Below, in pieces: positions 1 through 6,420 of a stretch of DNA of 64,000 nt. Origin of the DNA: Mesorhizobium erdmanii USDA 3471 (GTDB lineage: Bacteria > Pseudomonadota > Alphaproteobacteria > Rhizobiales > Rhizobiaceae); contig NZ_AXAE01000025.1 in NCBI RefSeq assembly GCF_000472705.1, forward strand, positions 62,109-126,108, given 5' to 3'. Position 1 is the first letter of the stretch. The number at the start of each line of letters is the position of its first letter. The position numbers and the translations under genes are program-made. The notes below the pieces were generated by a model. It was not told the origin of the DNA. It made no database searches and was given only the letters and a program-made list of their open reading frames with translations.

Positions 1-289
1 TCCAAACGAACGCCGGCAGGCGGACGGAGCAAGAACGCGTCGCCTTTCGGGCTTGCTGCTCCGTCGGCATCGCAAAACCGAGGTCCGCCCCTATCGGAAT
101 CCGGTGTCCCCTCTGTTCCCACCTGAGCCTACGGCTTTTCGGCCCGCCGCAAGGCCGGACCGCCTCACCAAAATGCTGACGCGTTTCGGCTCCTCCGTGC
201 GCCTGCTGCGCCGGTCGCTGCACGAGCCTTGCCCACTCTCGTGCGCGCTCGCCATGGTGCCGCCCGACTGTTCCAGAGCCGTGTCATGA
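1..289. other. stretch without recognised gene
   Basis: G+C-rich sequence in which no open frame resembles a protein I know. Frames here are short and mutually overlapping. It lies just upstream of the broken sunset-domain remnant and may be decayed coding sequence, but I can support nothing specific. Confidence 0.4.
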
Positions 290-511
290 CAGGTAGAGCG
301 GCAATGTCCCTTCTACTTCACGACAGGCGAGCCTTTGAGCGGCTCCGATAAGATTCTGGACTTTGCGATCAACGCTCACAGTGAGCACATCTATCACATG
401 CCCGGCCAAGAGTATTACGATCGCACCGTGATCACGACCAGCAAGGGAGAGCGGTGGTTCTGCAGCGAGGAAGAGGCGGTGGCCGCTGGTTGGCGGAAAG
501 CAAAGCGTTAA
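290..511 (+). pseudogene. C-terminal remnant of a secreted nuclease/ExoI-like protein (sunset domain)
   Basis: An open stretch without a plausible start ends at TAA 509-511. Its translation contains HIYHMPGQEYYDRT followed by RWFCSEEEAVAAGWR, the two halves of the short 'sunset' domain found at the C-terminus of thermonuclease-like and succinoglycan-biosynthesis ExoI-like proteins in Rhizobiales. A stop codon (287-289) directly precedes the fragment and no nuclease domain is visible upstream, so this is only the tail of a gene. The domain call rests on motif recall and the loss of the N-terminal part is seen directly. Two other nuclease-fold secreted proteins occur in the window (20082 and 29478). 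Confidence 0.55.
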
Positions 512-689
512 GTCACAGGGGGCAGGTGTTGCCCTGTTTTTCACCTGCGCTGGCGCGGACGGCGGGAGCGCTGACTGCAACATCGGCGACGGCCCGAAGT
601 TGCAACCTGTGGCAGCGTCAAGATCGCTGACTTCCGGCTGGCGACATCTGACCCGGCCGGTCGACGGCATGGTGGTCAAGGCGAAACGG

Positions 690-1196
690 CTACACGAGCA
701 GGAGATCGAATGGCCGCGCATCAAGGTGCTTCAACAGCCTCGCCCGAGACGTCGCAGAAGCGTCAAGGGCATGTCGGTCGGGGTGCGTGCGCGTATCCAC
801 TCCATGAAGCGGACGGATAACGCGGGCATCGAGCGGCGACAGCTTCGAAATCATCGCGACGCCGTCGAATTCCTCGCTTGACCCAAGCCCGACAGCTCGT
901 CCCAGCGGCTGCCCCGTCAACCAGACGAGATCGCTTCTGCGCGTCGGGTAGGTGGATCTCGGCTGATAGCCGCGCATCCGCTTGGCGCGCAGCAGCTCGA
1001 GGAAAAACCCGACGGCTTCGCCCTCGGTATCGAAGGAGTGCTGTACCGTGCGGCCGTTGGTTCCAATCCGGCCCCAACGGCGGACCAGGCAGGTCTGCCC
1101 GAACAGAGTCTCCTCGATCGACAGCACATAGAAGCGCGCCATGTTCCGATCCGCATCGCGGCGTTCGATATAGAGGCGATAGTGCTGCGCGATCAT
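690..1196 (-). CDS. WGR-domain protein with an unusual C-terminal extension
   Basis: Residues about 5-78 form a WGR domain: RLYIERRDADRNMARFY, then CLVRRWGRIGTNGRT with the name-giving W-G-R, then a FDTEGEAVGFFLELLRAKRMRGY helix region. Stand-alone WGR proteins of rhizobia usually end a few residues later, after a GY-x-P motif. Here the frame continues about 88 residues with nothing recognisable, so the natural stop may have been lost or the gene may be a remnant. WGR domains bind nucleic acid and are found in PARPs and in proteins next to DNA ligases; the role here is unknown. ATG at 1196 is used and no strong ribosome site precedes it. Confidence 0.55.
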   Translation of the reverse strand: MIAQHYRLYIERRDADRNMARFYVLSIEETLFGQTCLVRRWGRIGTNGRTVQHSFDTEGEAVGFFLELLRAKRMRGYQPRSTYPTRRSDLVWLTGQPLGRAVGLGSSEEFDGVAMISKLSPLDARVIRPLHGVDTRTHPDRHALDASATSRARLLKHLDARPFDLLLV

Positions 1197-1404
1197 GGCG
1201 GACAGAATCGCGCAGCCGGACGCGCGCGTCCAATGATTGGTTTGAATCAGCGGACGCCGATCGATTCACGCGCGTGATGGATGGAACCGAACGTCAGTCG
1301 TTCAGCGGCATCTGCGATGGCCTTCCCCGCAGAGATGTAGCGAAGCCTCGCCGAGTCATACGCGGTTGGTCGTGACGAAAATCGACGCTAATCAGCGCGT
1401 CTGG

Positions 1405-1746
1405 CTACTTCGGCTGCCGAGCAAGGAATTCCGTTATCAGGTCCTGCACCACCTCCTGCATGGTTGTCCTATTGCGCGCGCAATGGACCTGCAGCTCGAT
1501 CATCTGCGAGACCGGAATGCGTGTGTGCAGCCGGGCTGTCTCGCCGTCTGCCTTTGGCCTTTCGAGCTTCGCTTTCGCCGCTCTGGCAGACTGGGCTCTC
1601 GTCTGCTCCTCCAGGCTGTCCGTTTCGCTGATGCTGGATTCCACTATGGCAGCCATGTTGCGCGAGAACGGATCATCCGAACGTGCACGCGGTTTTAAGG
1701 CGGGCAGCGGCAACTGGTTTGCGGTCCGATCGCTTTTCTCGTTCAT
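1405..1746 (-). CDS. small partition/RHH-like partner of ParA
   Basis: A 113-residue protein whose ATG overlaps the parA stop in an ATGA junction (1743-1746), so it is probably translationally coupled to parA. The N-terminal 70 residues are charged and low-complexity. The C-terminal 45 residues (RLHTRIPVSQMIELQVHCARNRTTMQEVVQDLITEFL) look like a ribbon-helix-helix or short helical DNA-binding fold. In ParA-type loci the second small gene often encodes the centromere-binding protein, so a ParB/ParG-like role is inferred from position and fold, not from a recognised family match. Confidence 0.6.
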   Translation of the reverse strand: MNEKSDRTANQLPLPALKPRARSDDPFSRNMAAIVESSISETDSLEEQTRAQSARAAKAKLERPKADGETARLHTRIPVSQMIELQVHCARNRTTMQEVVQDLITEFLARQPK

Positions 1747-2435
1747 GGCGTATTGGCTCCGTTCAGTTTGCGAATGATCTCGGCAGTGAGGGCATTCGTC
1801 TGGTCGCGAGCGTCCTGCACGGCCTTGTTCACAGGCTGCACTTCGTAAAGCGTCCCAGCCGTTGCGATCGAGGCGAAGGTCGGCCGCTGCGACAGAAAGG
1901 TCTCAAGCACGCTGGCGTCGGCCTGCCGCAGCAGCTGGATGGCTGTGCGGAAGGCCATCGTGTTGTGCTCGATCCCCGAAACCATGTTGAGCATCACCGA
2001 GTAGGGAATTTCGCGGTGGCGTCCGCCAAGTGAGCGGATGTGCCGGATCAGACCGAGGCATTGCTTGACATCGAAGACGTGCGCTTTCGTCGGAATCAAC
2101 ACGAAGTCGGCGTTGGCGACGGCCGGGCCGAGTGCGGCCACGGCCGTGCCCTGCACATCCACCAGCAGCAGGTCCTCGGCGTCGGATTGCGCCAGGCGAT
2201 CGATCAGTTCGTCGGTCGAGCCGATGGGGATGACGTCGATGTTAGAAAGAGCGTACCCGGCGCGGCGACTGTTTTTGCTCCACTCCACCGCGGACAGTTG
2301 CGGATCGGTGTCCAGCACCGTCACCCGATGACCGGCGGCGGCGAATTCGCCAGCGAGCAGGATGGTGGTCATGGTCTTGCCGACCCCGCCTTTGGGAGAG
2401 GCCACTGTTATCTGCACCGCGCGTTGTTCCGGCAT
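1743..2435 (-). CDS. parA: ParA/MinD-family ATPase
   Basis: A 230-residue P-loop ATPase with the deviant Walker A motif KGGVGKT at residues 15-21, VLDTDPQ (Walker A') following, and LLVDVQG as the Walker B strand. This is the small ParA type without an N-terminal helix-turn-helix, which segregates plasmids or stabilises excised conjugative elements. ATG at 2435 is chosen because GGGAG lies about 7 nt upstream; upstream in-frame codons run through the repeat region and are unlikely to be translated. It forms an operon with the RHH-like gene. Two TTTGGCGCCAAA palindromes 27-62 bp upstream of the start are good candidates for an operator or centromere. Confidence 0.88.
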   Translation of the reverse strand: MPEQRAVQITVASPKGGVGKTMTTILLAGEFAAAGHRVTVLDTDPQLSAVEWSKNSRRAGYALSNIDVIPIGSTDELIDRLAQSDAEDLLLVDVQGTAVAALGPAVANADFVLIPTKAHVFDVKQCLGLIRHIRSLGGRHREIPYSVMLNMVSGIEHNTMAFRTAIQLLRQADASVLETFLSQRPTFASIATAGTLYEVQPVNKAVQDARDQTNALTAEIIRKLNGANTP

Positions 2436-2461
2436 TTTGTCTCCCAATATTCGCGTGTCAC

Positions 2462-2497
2462 TTTGGCGCCAAATCGCCTCTGCGCTTTGGCGCCAAA
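2462..2497. promoter_or_regulatory. paired 12-bp palindromes upstream of parA
   Basis: Two perfect copies of TTTGGCGCCAAA (2462-2473 and 2486-2497) have centres 24 bp apart, and the pair is bracketed by GTCAC (left) and GTGAC (right), extending the symmetry. This arrangement suits a dimeric repressor or a parS-like site bound by the parA partner. Confidence 0.6.
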
Positions 2498-2544
2498 GTG
2501 ACTTTCTTGCATTATGCCTATGCGCCAATGCAACAAAGTGCGAA

Positions 2545-2564
2545 GGCACATAAGTGCCTATGTG
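2545..2564. repeat. nested inverted repeats in the parA/mobC intergenic region
   Basis: GGCAC-ATAA-GTGCC (2545-2558) overlaps CACATA...TATGTG (2547-2552 and 2559-2564), giving two alternative small hairpins. They lie between the 12-bp palindromes and the IR at 2672-2689, in the region proposed as oriT. Confidence 0.45.
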
Positions 2565-2671
2565 ATAATACGAATTTGCGCATCGGTGCAATGTTCCGAG
2601 AGGCATAAAAGGTGATGGATTGACGAGTCATTTAGTTATTATAATGTTGTTCAGTGAATTGACAAGATACG

Positions 2672-2689
2672 CAATTTGGGTCCAAATTG
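2672..2689. repeat. 18-bp inverted repeat upstream of mobC (candidate oriT arm)
   Basis: CAATTTGG and CCAAATTG are exact reverse complements separated by GT. The repeat lies 74 bp upstream of the proposed mobC start, the usual place for a relaxase recognition hairpin. Confidence 0.45.
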
Positions 2690-2762
2690 GCTGAGCAGGT
2701 CATCGCTTCGCTTTGACCTGGACCGTCTTCGACGGGAGGCCCATGCGCCATGGCGAGGAATT

Positions 2763-3173
2763 TTGGACACCAGCGCTGCCCAGAAAGACACTCGAAAGCG
2801 CTCCCGGATCGATCTCGGGCCGGAGGCGGGCGCGCTCCTGGACGAGGCCTGCAAGGTGTTCCAGCTTGACCGGGCGGAGACGTTGCGGCGCATTATCCGG
2901 GCCAGCCTGAATGTCGGTCCCGCTCTGTCGGCTGAGAATTCACGCACTGTCGCGGCGTTGGCCTCGCAAGTGCGGATGGTCGGCCGAAACCTCAGCCAGC
3001 TTCTCCATGCCATTCATTCCGGCCACGCCGTCCCCATGGAGGCGGCGTTGCCGATATGGGAAGCACTGGATGAGAGGGTGAAAGCCGTCGACGCCGAATT
3101 GACGGCGATGACGATCGCCCATGGCCTGAAACTTCGGAAGGCGGCGCATCTGCTGGATGGTGAGAGCGCGTGA
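2763..3173 (+). CDS. MobC-like relaxosome accessory protein
   Basis: A protein of about 136 residues directly upstream of the relaxase; its TGA overlaps the relaxase GTG in a GTGA junction. The first part (KRSRIDLGPEAGALLDEACK...DRAETLRRIIRASL) resembles a ribbon-helix-helix DNA-binding domain. The second half (VRMVGRNLSQLLHAIHSG then EALDERVKAVDAELTAM) resembles the MobC/VirD1 family helical region that helps melt oriT. The start is uncertain: no ATG is in frame. TTG at 2763 is preceded by GAGGA at good spacing, while TTG at 2676 would extend it by 29 residues into the inverted repeat. Confidence 0.65.
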   Translation: MDTSAAQKDTRKRSRIDLGPEAGALLDEACKVFQLDRAETLRRIIRASLNVGPALSAENSRTVAALASQVRMVGRNLSQLLHAIHSGHAVPMEAALPIWEALDERVKAVDAELTAMTIAHGLKLRKAAHLLDGESA

Positions 3174-5437
3174 ACCTCGACCAGTCGTCCATACAGGCCA
3201 TAGAAGATCGGATTCGCGCGAGCGCAGCTTTTGAAGACGAGAACCGCAAGCGCCGCAATCGGGCCATGTTGTCACTCGCTGCAAATGACGATGATTGGTT
3301 GCTCACGGTTCGCGGCCGGAAGGAGGCGGGCGGTTTCGGGGGAAGCCAGTCCCCGGAACCGGCGGTGCCGCGCTCGTCTCCCCGGGAGCTCGAGCCGCCG
3401 CGCGGTAAAGCCGGGCGACTAAACCTCCCCCTGCCAACGAATCGGCGGAAGCTCGCCGGCGGACTTGCGCCGAGGGCGGCTGCCGACAAGCTGGCGGCCG
3501 GGTATCAGCCGGCGGTCCTGAAGGTGATTTCCTACGGGCATGGCGTCGCAAGGGCAGCCGCCATCGGTCAGTATATCCAGAAGGAGGGCGTCGCGCTCGA
3601 AACGCATGATGCGCGCATCCTCGCAACGCAGGGGGCCGTTGCCGAGGAAATGAAACAGTGGGGCAAGGGCTTTGACAAGCGGCGGGAAAGCGAGGATGTG
3701 GCGACGTTCCGGCTTTCGCTGGCAGGGGAGGAGAGTGCCGAGCGCCTTTCATTGGCGGTTCAGGCTGGTTTTGCCGGCCACGGTTTCGCCTATCGCATCG
3801 ACACATTGCAGGACGGATCGAGCGTCGCGCGTGTTGTCTCGACAATGGCCGGACACAGCGTCGTGGAGAGCGAGAACGGGGACAAGAAGGTGAAGCATCG
3901 CTTTCACCTTTCCGATCGACGCCAGCATGATCGCCAGTTCTCGGCACCAACCCGGGCCATGATCGCCTCGCGGATCTGCGAGGCGCTTGGTGTCAACGAG
4001 GAGGCCGTTTCGGTGAAGCCGCTCGGGGAACCCAGCCACGGCAAAGCCGGTGTCGTGTTCCAGCTCTCGCGCCTCACCCATGACGGAGCGGCGATCGGCG
4101 CCGACGGCGCCACGATCGCGTCTGAGGAGGCCGTTCGGCAGACCGCGCAGTTCTGGGACAAGACCCTGAATTCCTACAAGCCTCGCGACATCATGCATAT
4201 GATCCTGTCGGCCAAGGCGGGCGAGGACCGGCAAGCTCTGGTAAGGGCCGCGCGTGGGTTCCTGCATGAGCAGTTCCCCAATCACAAATTCGCCTTCGGC
4301 ATGCATGCCGACATGGCCGAGGAGGGCGGCCACATACACGTCCATGCCGTCGTCGCCGTGAAGGGTGAGGACGGTGAGCGCTTGCGACCAGGCCCGGCCC
4401 AGCTTCGCGAATGGCGCGCTCTCTATGCCCAGCACGCACAAGCGCAGGGCATGAAAATCGTCTCGACCTCCGCGGCCTATCGAGCGTCATCACAAAGCTA
4501 TGGTCCGCGCGACAAGGCGATCGTGGCCACGGCCGAAAAGCCGCGGCCAGGTAGGGAGGCGCGGGACCGCGCCTATGCCCGTGCAAACCCGCACGTCATC
4601 GAGAAAGCACGACAACGGATCGACTACGCGAGGGCCAACCCGATCAAGATACCGATTTCGGCGCGCCAGCTGCGGGCCACCCAGGCAAGCCTTCGGGACT
4701 GGCGCTCGGTCGCAGCTGCTCAGCCGGATAACACGATGGCGAGTCAATTCATTGATCGGATGACGCAAGCTGTCCGATCCGGTACTGTTGTGGTCGCTAT
4801 TCGAGATGGAAAGGGTGTTCGAATGAGTTCAGATGCCACCGCGGACCAAATGCGGGAAAACCTAAAAGAGATCAACGAGACCGTTAACAAGACCGCGGCG
4901 ATGATGAACGGCCAGACCAAAGCGGAGTTCTTACGGCGCGCGGCGCCCACCATGGAGCTGCTTGCGATCCGGACGGATCTCAAATCCCTGCAGGAAGGTG
5001 GCGTCACGCATGTCAGCGAAGACCAGGCCCATCGGATTGCCGGCGCACGCGCCGAAGCTTTGATCCATCGCGCCCAGGAGATCGAGGCGGCCGAGCGGCT
5101 TGAGGCCGATCGCGCTCGCGAGATCCGCAACCGCGCCATCGAGCAGGAGATCCGCGACGAACGAGCTGGATCGGCTGATCCGACATCGCTTGAGCAGGTT
5201 GCACAAGACCGCGAAATGGTGCGCAACGCCGAAAGCATCGCTGCGAAGGAAGCCCGCGAGGCACAAGCCGCGAGCGAAGCCGCGCGTGCATTGGCGCAGA
5301 ATCCTAACGAGCGGCTTGATCCCGAGATCGTCAAAGGCGAACGGCTCGAAGAACTGCAGCGCCTGCAGTCGAGGAGCATCAACACCGCTCCGGTCGAAGG
5401 CGAAGAGCCGGATTCACAGAAGCCGCAAAAGCAGTAG
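3170..5437 (+). CDS. relaxase/mobilization nuclease, MOBP (VirD2)-like
   Basis: A 755-residue protein with a GTG start overlapping the mobC stop. The relaxase core spans roughly residues 335-440: a histidine-containing strand (MHMILSAKAGED), then the three-histidine metal motif GMHADMAEEGGHIHVHAVV with H388, H390 and H392. An upstream segment at 116-137 (KVISYGHGVARAAAIGQYIQ) matches the N-terminal strand and helix of VirD2-type relaxases. The last 250 residues are Ala/Glu/Arg-rich and predicted helical. It would nick oriT, stay covalently bound to the 5' end and be pumped out through VirD4 and the VirB channel. Length and domain order fit rhizobial 'relaxase/mobilization nuclease domain' proteins. 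The catalytic tyrosine is not assigned with confidence. Confidence 0.82.
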   Translation: MNLDQSSIQAIEDRIRASAAFEDENRKRRNRAMLSLAANDDDWLLTVRGRKEAGGFGGSQSPEPAVPRSSPRELEPPRGKAGRLNLPLPTNRRKLAGGLAPRAAADKLAAGYQPAVLKVISYGHGVARAAAIGQYIQKEGVALETHDARILATQGAVAEEMKQWGKGFDKRRESEDVATFRLSLAGEESAERLSLAVQAGFAGHGFAYRIDTLQDGSSVARVVSTMAGHSVVESENGDKKVKHRFHLSDRRQHDRQFSAPTRAMIASRICEALGVNEEAVSVKPLGEPSHGKAGVVFQLSRLTHDGAAIGADGATIASEEAVRQTAQFWDKTLNSYKPRDIMHMILSAKAGEDRQALVRAARGFLHEQFPNHKFAFGMHADMAEEGGHIHVHAVVAVKGEDGERLRPGPAQLREWRALYAQHAQAQGMKIVSTSAAYRASSQSYGPRDKAIVATAEKPRPGREARDRAYARANPHVIEKARQRIDYARANPIKIPISARQLRATQASLRDWRSVAAAQPDNTMASQFIDRMTQAVRSGTVVVAIRDGKGVRMSSDATADQMRENLKEINETVNKTAAMMNGQTKAEFLRRAAPTMELLAIRTDLKSLQEGGVTHVSEDQAHRIAGARAEALIHRAQEIEAAERLEADRAREIRNRAIEQEIRDERAGSADPTSLEQVAQDREMVRNAESIAAKEAREAQAASEAARALAQNPNERLDPEIVKGERLEELQRLQSRSINTAPVEGEEPDSQKPQKQ

Positions 5438-5439
5438 TC

Positions 5440-5491
5440 GCCTCGCCACGCAGCACTGCGTGGGCTTGTTGTACGCTAAGCCGGGCGAGGC
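5440..5491 (+). terminator. stem-loop between convergent relaxase and antitoxin genes
   Basis: CCACGCAG (5446-5453) and CTGCGTGG (5456-5463) form a hairpin starting 8 nt after the relaxase stop. An overlapping longer pairing joins GCCTCGCC (5440-5447) with GGGCGAGGC (5483-5491). No T-run follows, so termination is plausible but not shown. Confidence 0.4.
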
Positions 5492-5568
5492 AGGGGCTCC
5501 GTTCGGCACACGCTCGCTTCAAACTGCAAGATGTGCTCCGAGGAAGACGAGGATTTGACACCTCGTGA

Positions 5569-5850
5569 TTATGCCGCCTGCTTTACCCGGATTTCTATAT
5601 CCAGGTGTGCCGAGGCGGCGATGTTGACGAGCGCGTCAAGCGAGAACTTGGCGAGCTTACCGCGCAGCAGGTCATTGGTGCGAGGGCGCGTCAGACCGAG
5701 CCGCTTGGCGGCTTCCTCCTGGGGAATGCCCCAACGCTGGACTGCCTTACGGATTTCGTAGAGCAGCGCCGAGCGCGCTTTGAGGTTTGCTGCCTCCTGT
5801 TCGGTGTCCGCCAGGGCATCCCAGACGTTCTCATAGATTTCTACGTTCAT
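5569..5850 (-). CDS. XRE-family antitoxin (HigA-like)
   Basis: A 93-residue protein with an XRE helix-turn-helix: IRKAVQRWGIPQEEAAKRLGLTRPRTNDLLRGKLAKFSLDALV, typical of the HigA2/MqsA-like antitoxins paired with Gp49-type toxins. ATG at 5850 overlaps the toxin TGA as ATGA and has GGAAGG about 7 nt upstream; an alternative ATG at 5865 would add five residues. Toxin-first gene order is normal for this class. It should neutralise the upstream toxin and repress the shared promoter, probably through the inverted repeat at 6180-6197. Confidence 0.85.
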   Translation of the reverse strand: MNVEIYENVWDALADTEQEAANLKARSALLYEIRKAVQRWGIPQEEAAKRLGLTRPRTNDLLRGKLAKFSLDALVNIAASAHLDIEIRVKQAA

Positions 5851-6170
5851 CGTTCTGCCTTCCATCGTTTTAGCCGTTGGGCCGCTAGATCGAGGTCTTT
5901 CTTGGATGTGGCCTGTGTCTTCTTCTGGAACGCATGAAGCACCAAAACGCGGTCCTCCAGGGTTGCCAGATAGATGACCCGAAACGCTCCCGATGCCTCC
6001 CGAACCCTGATTTCCCTGACGCCGGCCCCCACGATCTGCATAGGCTTCCAGTCATCTGGATCGTCCCCGCGCTGGACAAGTTCGAGCTGCCAGCCGGCCT
6101 CTATCCGCGCATCGTCAGGAAACGCTCGAACATCCGCTCTGCTGCTTCCAAGCCATTCAATCACCTTCAT
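5847..6170 (-). CDS. RelE/HigB-like (Gp49 family) toxin
   Basis: A protein of about 107 residues: KVIEWLGSSRADVRAFPDDARIEAG at the N-terminus, IREASGAFRVIYLATLEDRVLVLHAFQKKTQ in the middle, and KKDLDLAAQRLKRW at the end. This is the pattern of the phage-derived Gp49-like/HigB branch of RelE-fold mRNA interferases, including the basic AFQKKTQ segment near the active site. Start at ATG 6170, although an in-frame GTG at 6179 is possible. Together with the XRE gene it would act as an addiction module for the mobile element. Confidence 0.85.
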   Translation of the reverse strand: MKVIEWLGSSRADVRAFPDDARIEAGWQLELVQRGDDPDDWKPMQIVGAGVREIRVREASGAFRVIYLATLEDRVLVLHAFQKKTQATSKKDLDLAAQRLKRWKAER

Positions 6171-6179
6171 CGCGGCCAC

Positions 6180-6197
6180 TGTATCGGTATCGATACA
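6180..6197. promoter_or_regulatory. inverted repeat, likely toxin-antitoxin operator
   Basis: TGTATCG-GTAT-CGATACA has 7-bp perfect arms with a 4-bp spacer and contains the 10-bp palindrome GTATCGATAC. It lies just upstream of the toxin start, where HigA-type autoregulation sites are found. Confidence 0.55.
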
Positions 6198-6420
6198 TTT
6201 TGGCTAGAGAGAAAACCAATCGCATTTTACGGACCAGCAATCAGCTGCACCGGATTGCCGAACCCGCCAGATCATCCCCAGCGGGCCCAATATACCATCG
6301 AGCACAAGGAACGGTTCGATGCGACCGTTATCGGATTAAGGGACACTTGGTCGTGTTGTCACACTCGCACAGGCGCGGAACGCTCAAATCGCGCTTTTGT
6401 ATTCACCTGAATTTCCTGTC

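Larger units (their letters stand above)
2436..2762. other. candidate oriT / divergent promoter region
   Basis: This 327-bp gap separates minus-strand parA from plus-strand mobC/relaxase and is clearly richer in A+T than its surroundings. It holds two 12-bp palindromes (2462-2497), nested hairpins (2545-2564), an ATTATAAT tract (around 2638) and an 18-bp inverted repeat CAATTTGG-GT-CCAAATTG (2672-2689). For VirD2/MobA-type relaxases oriT usually lies directly upstream of the mob genes, with an inverted repeat next to the nick site. I see no sequence I can name as the nick site. Confidence 0.45.
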
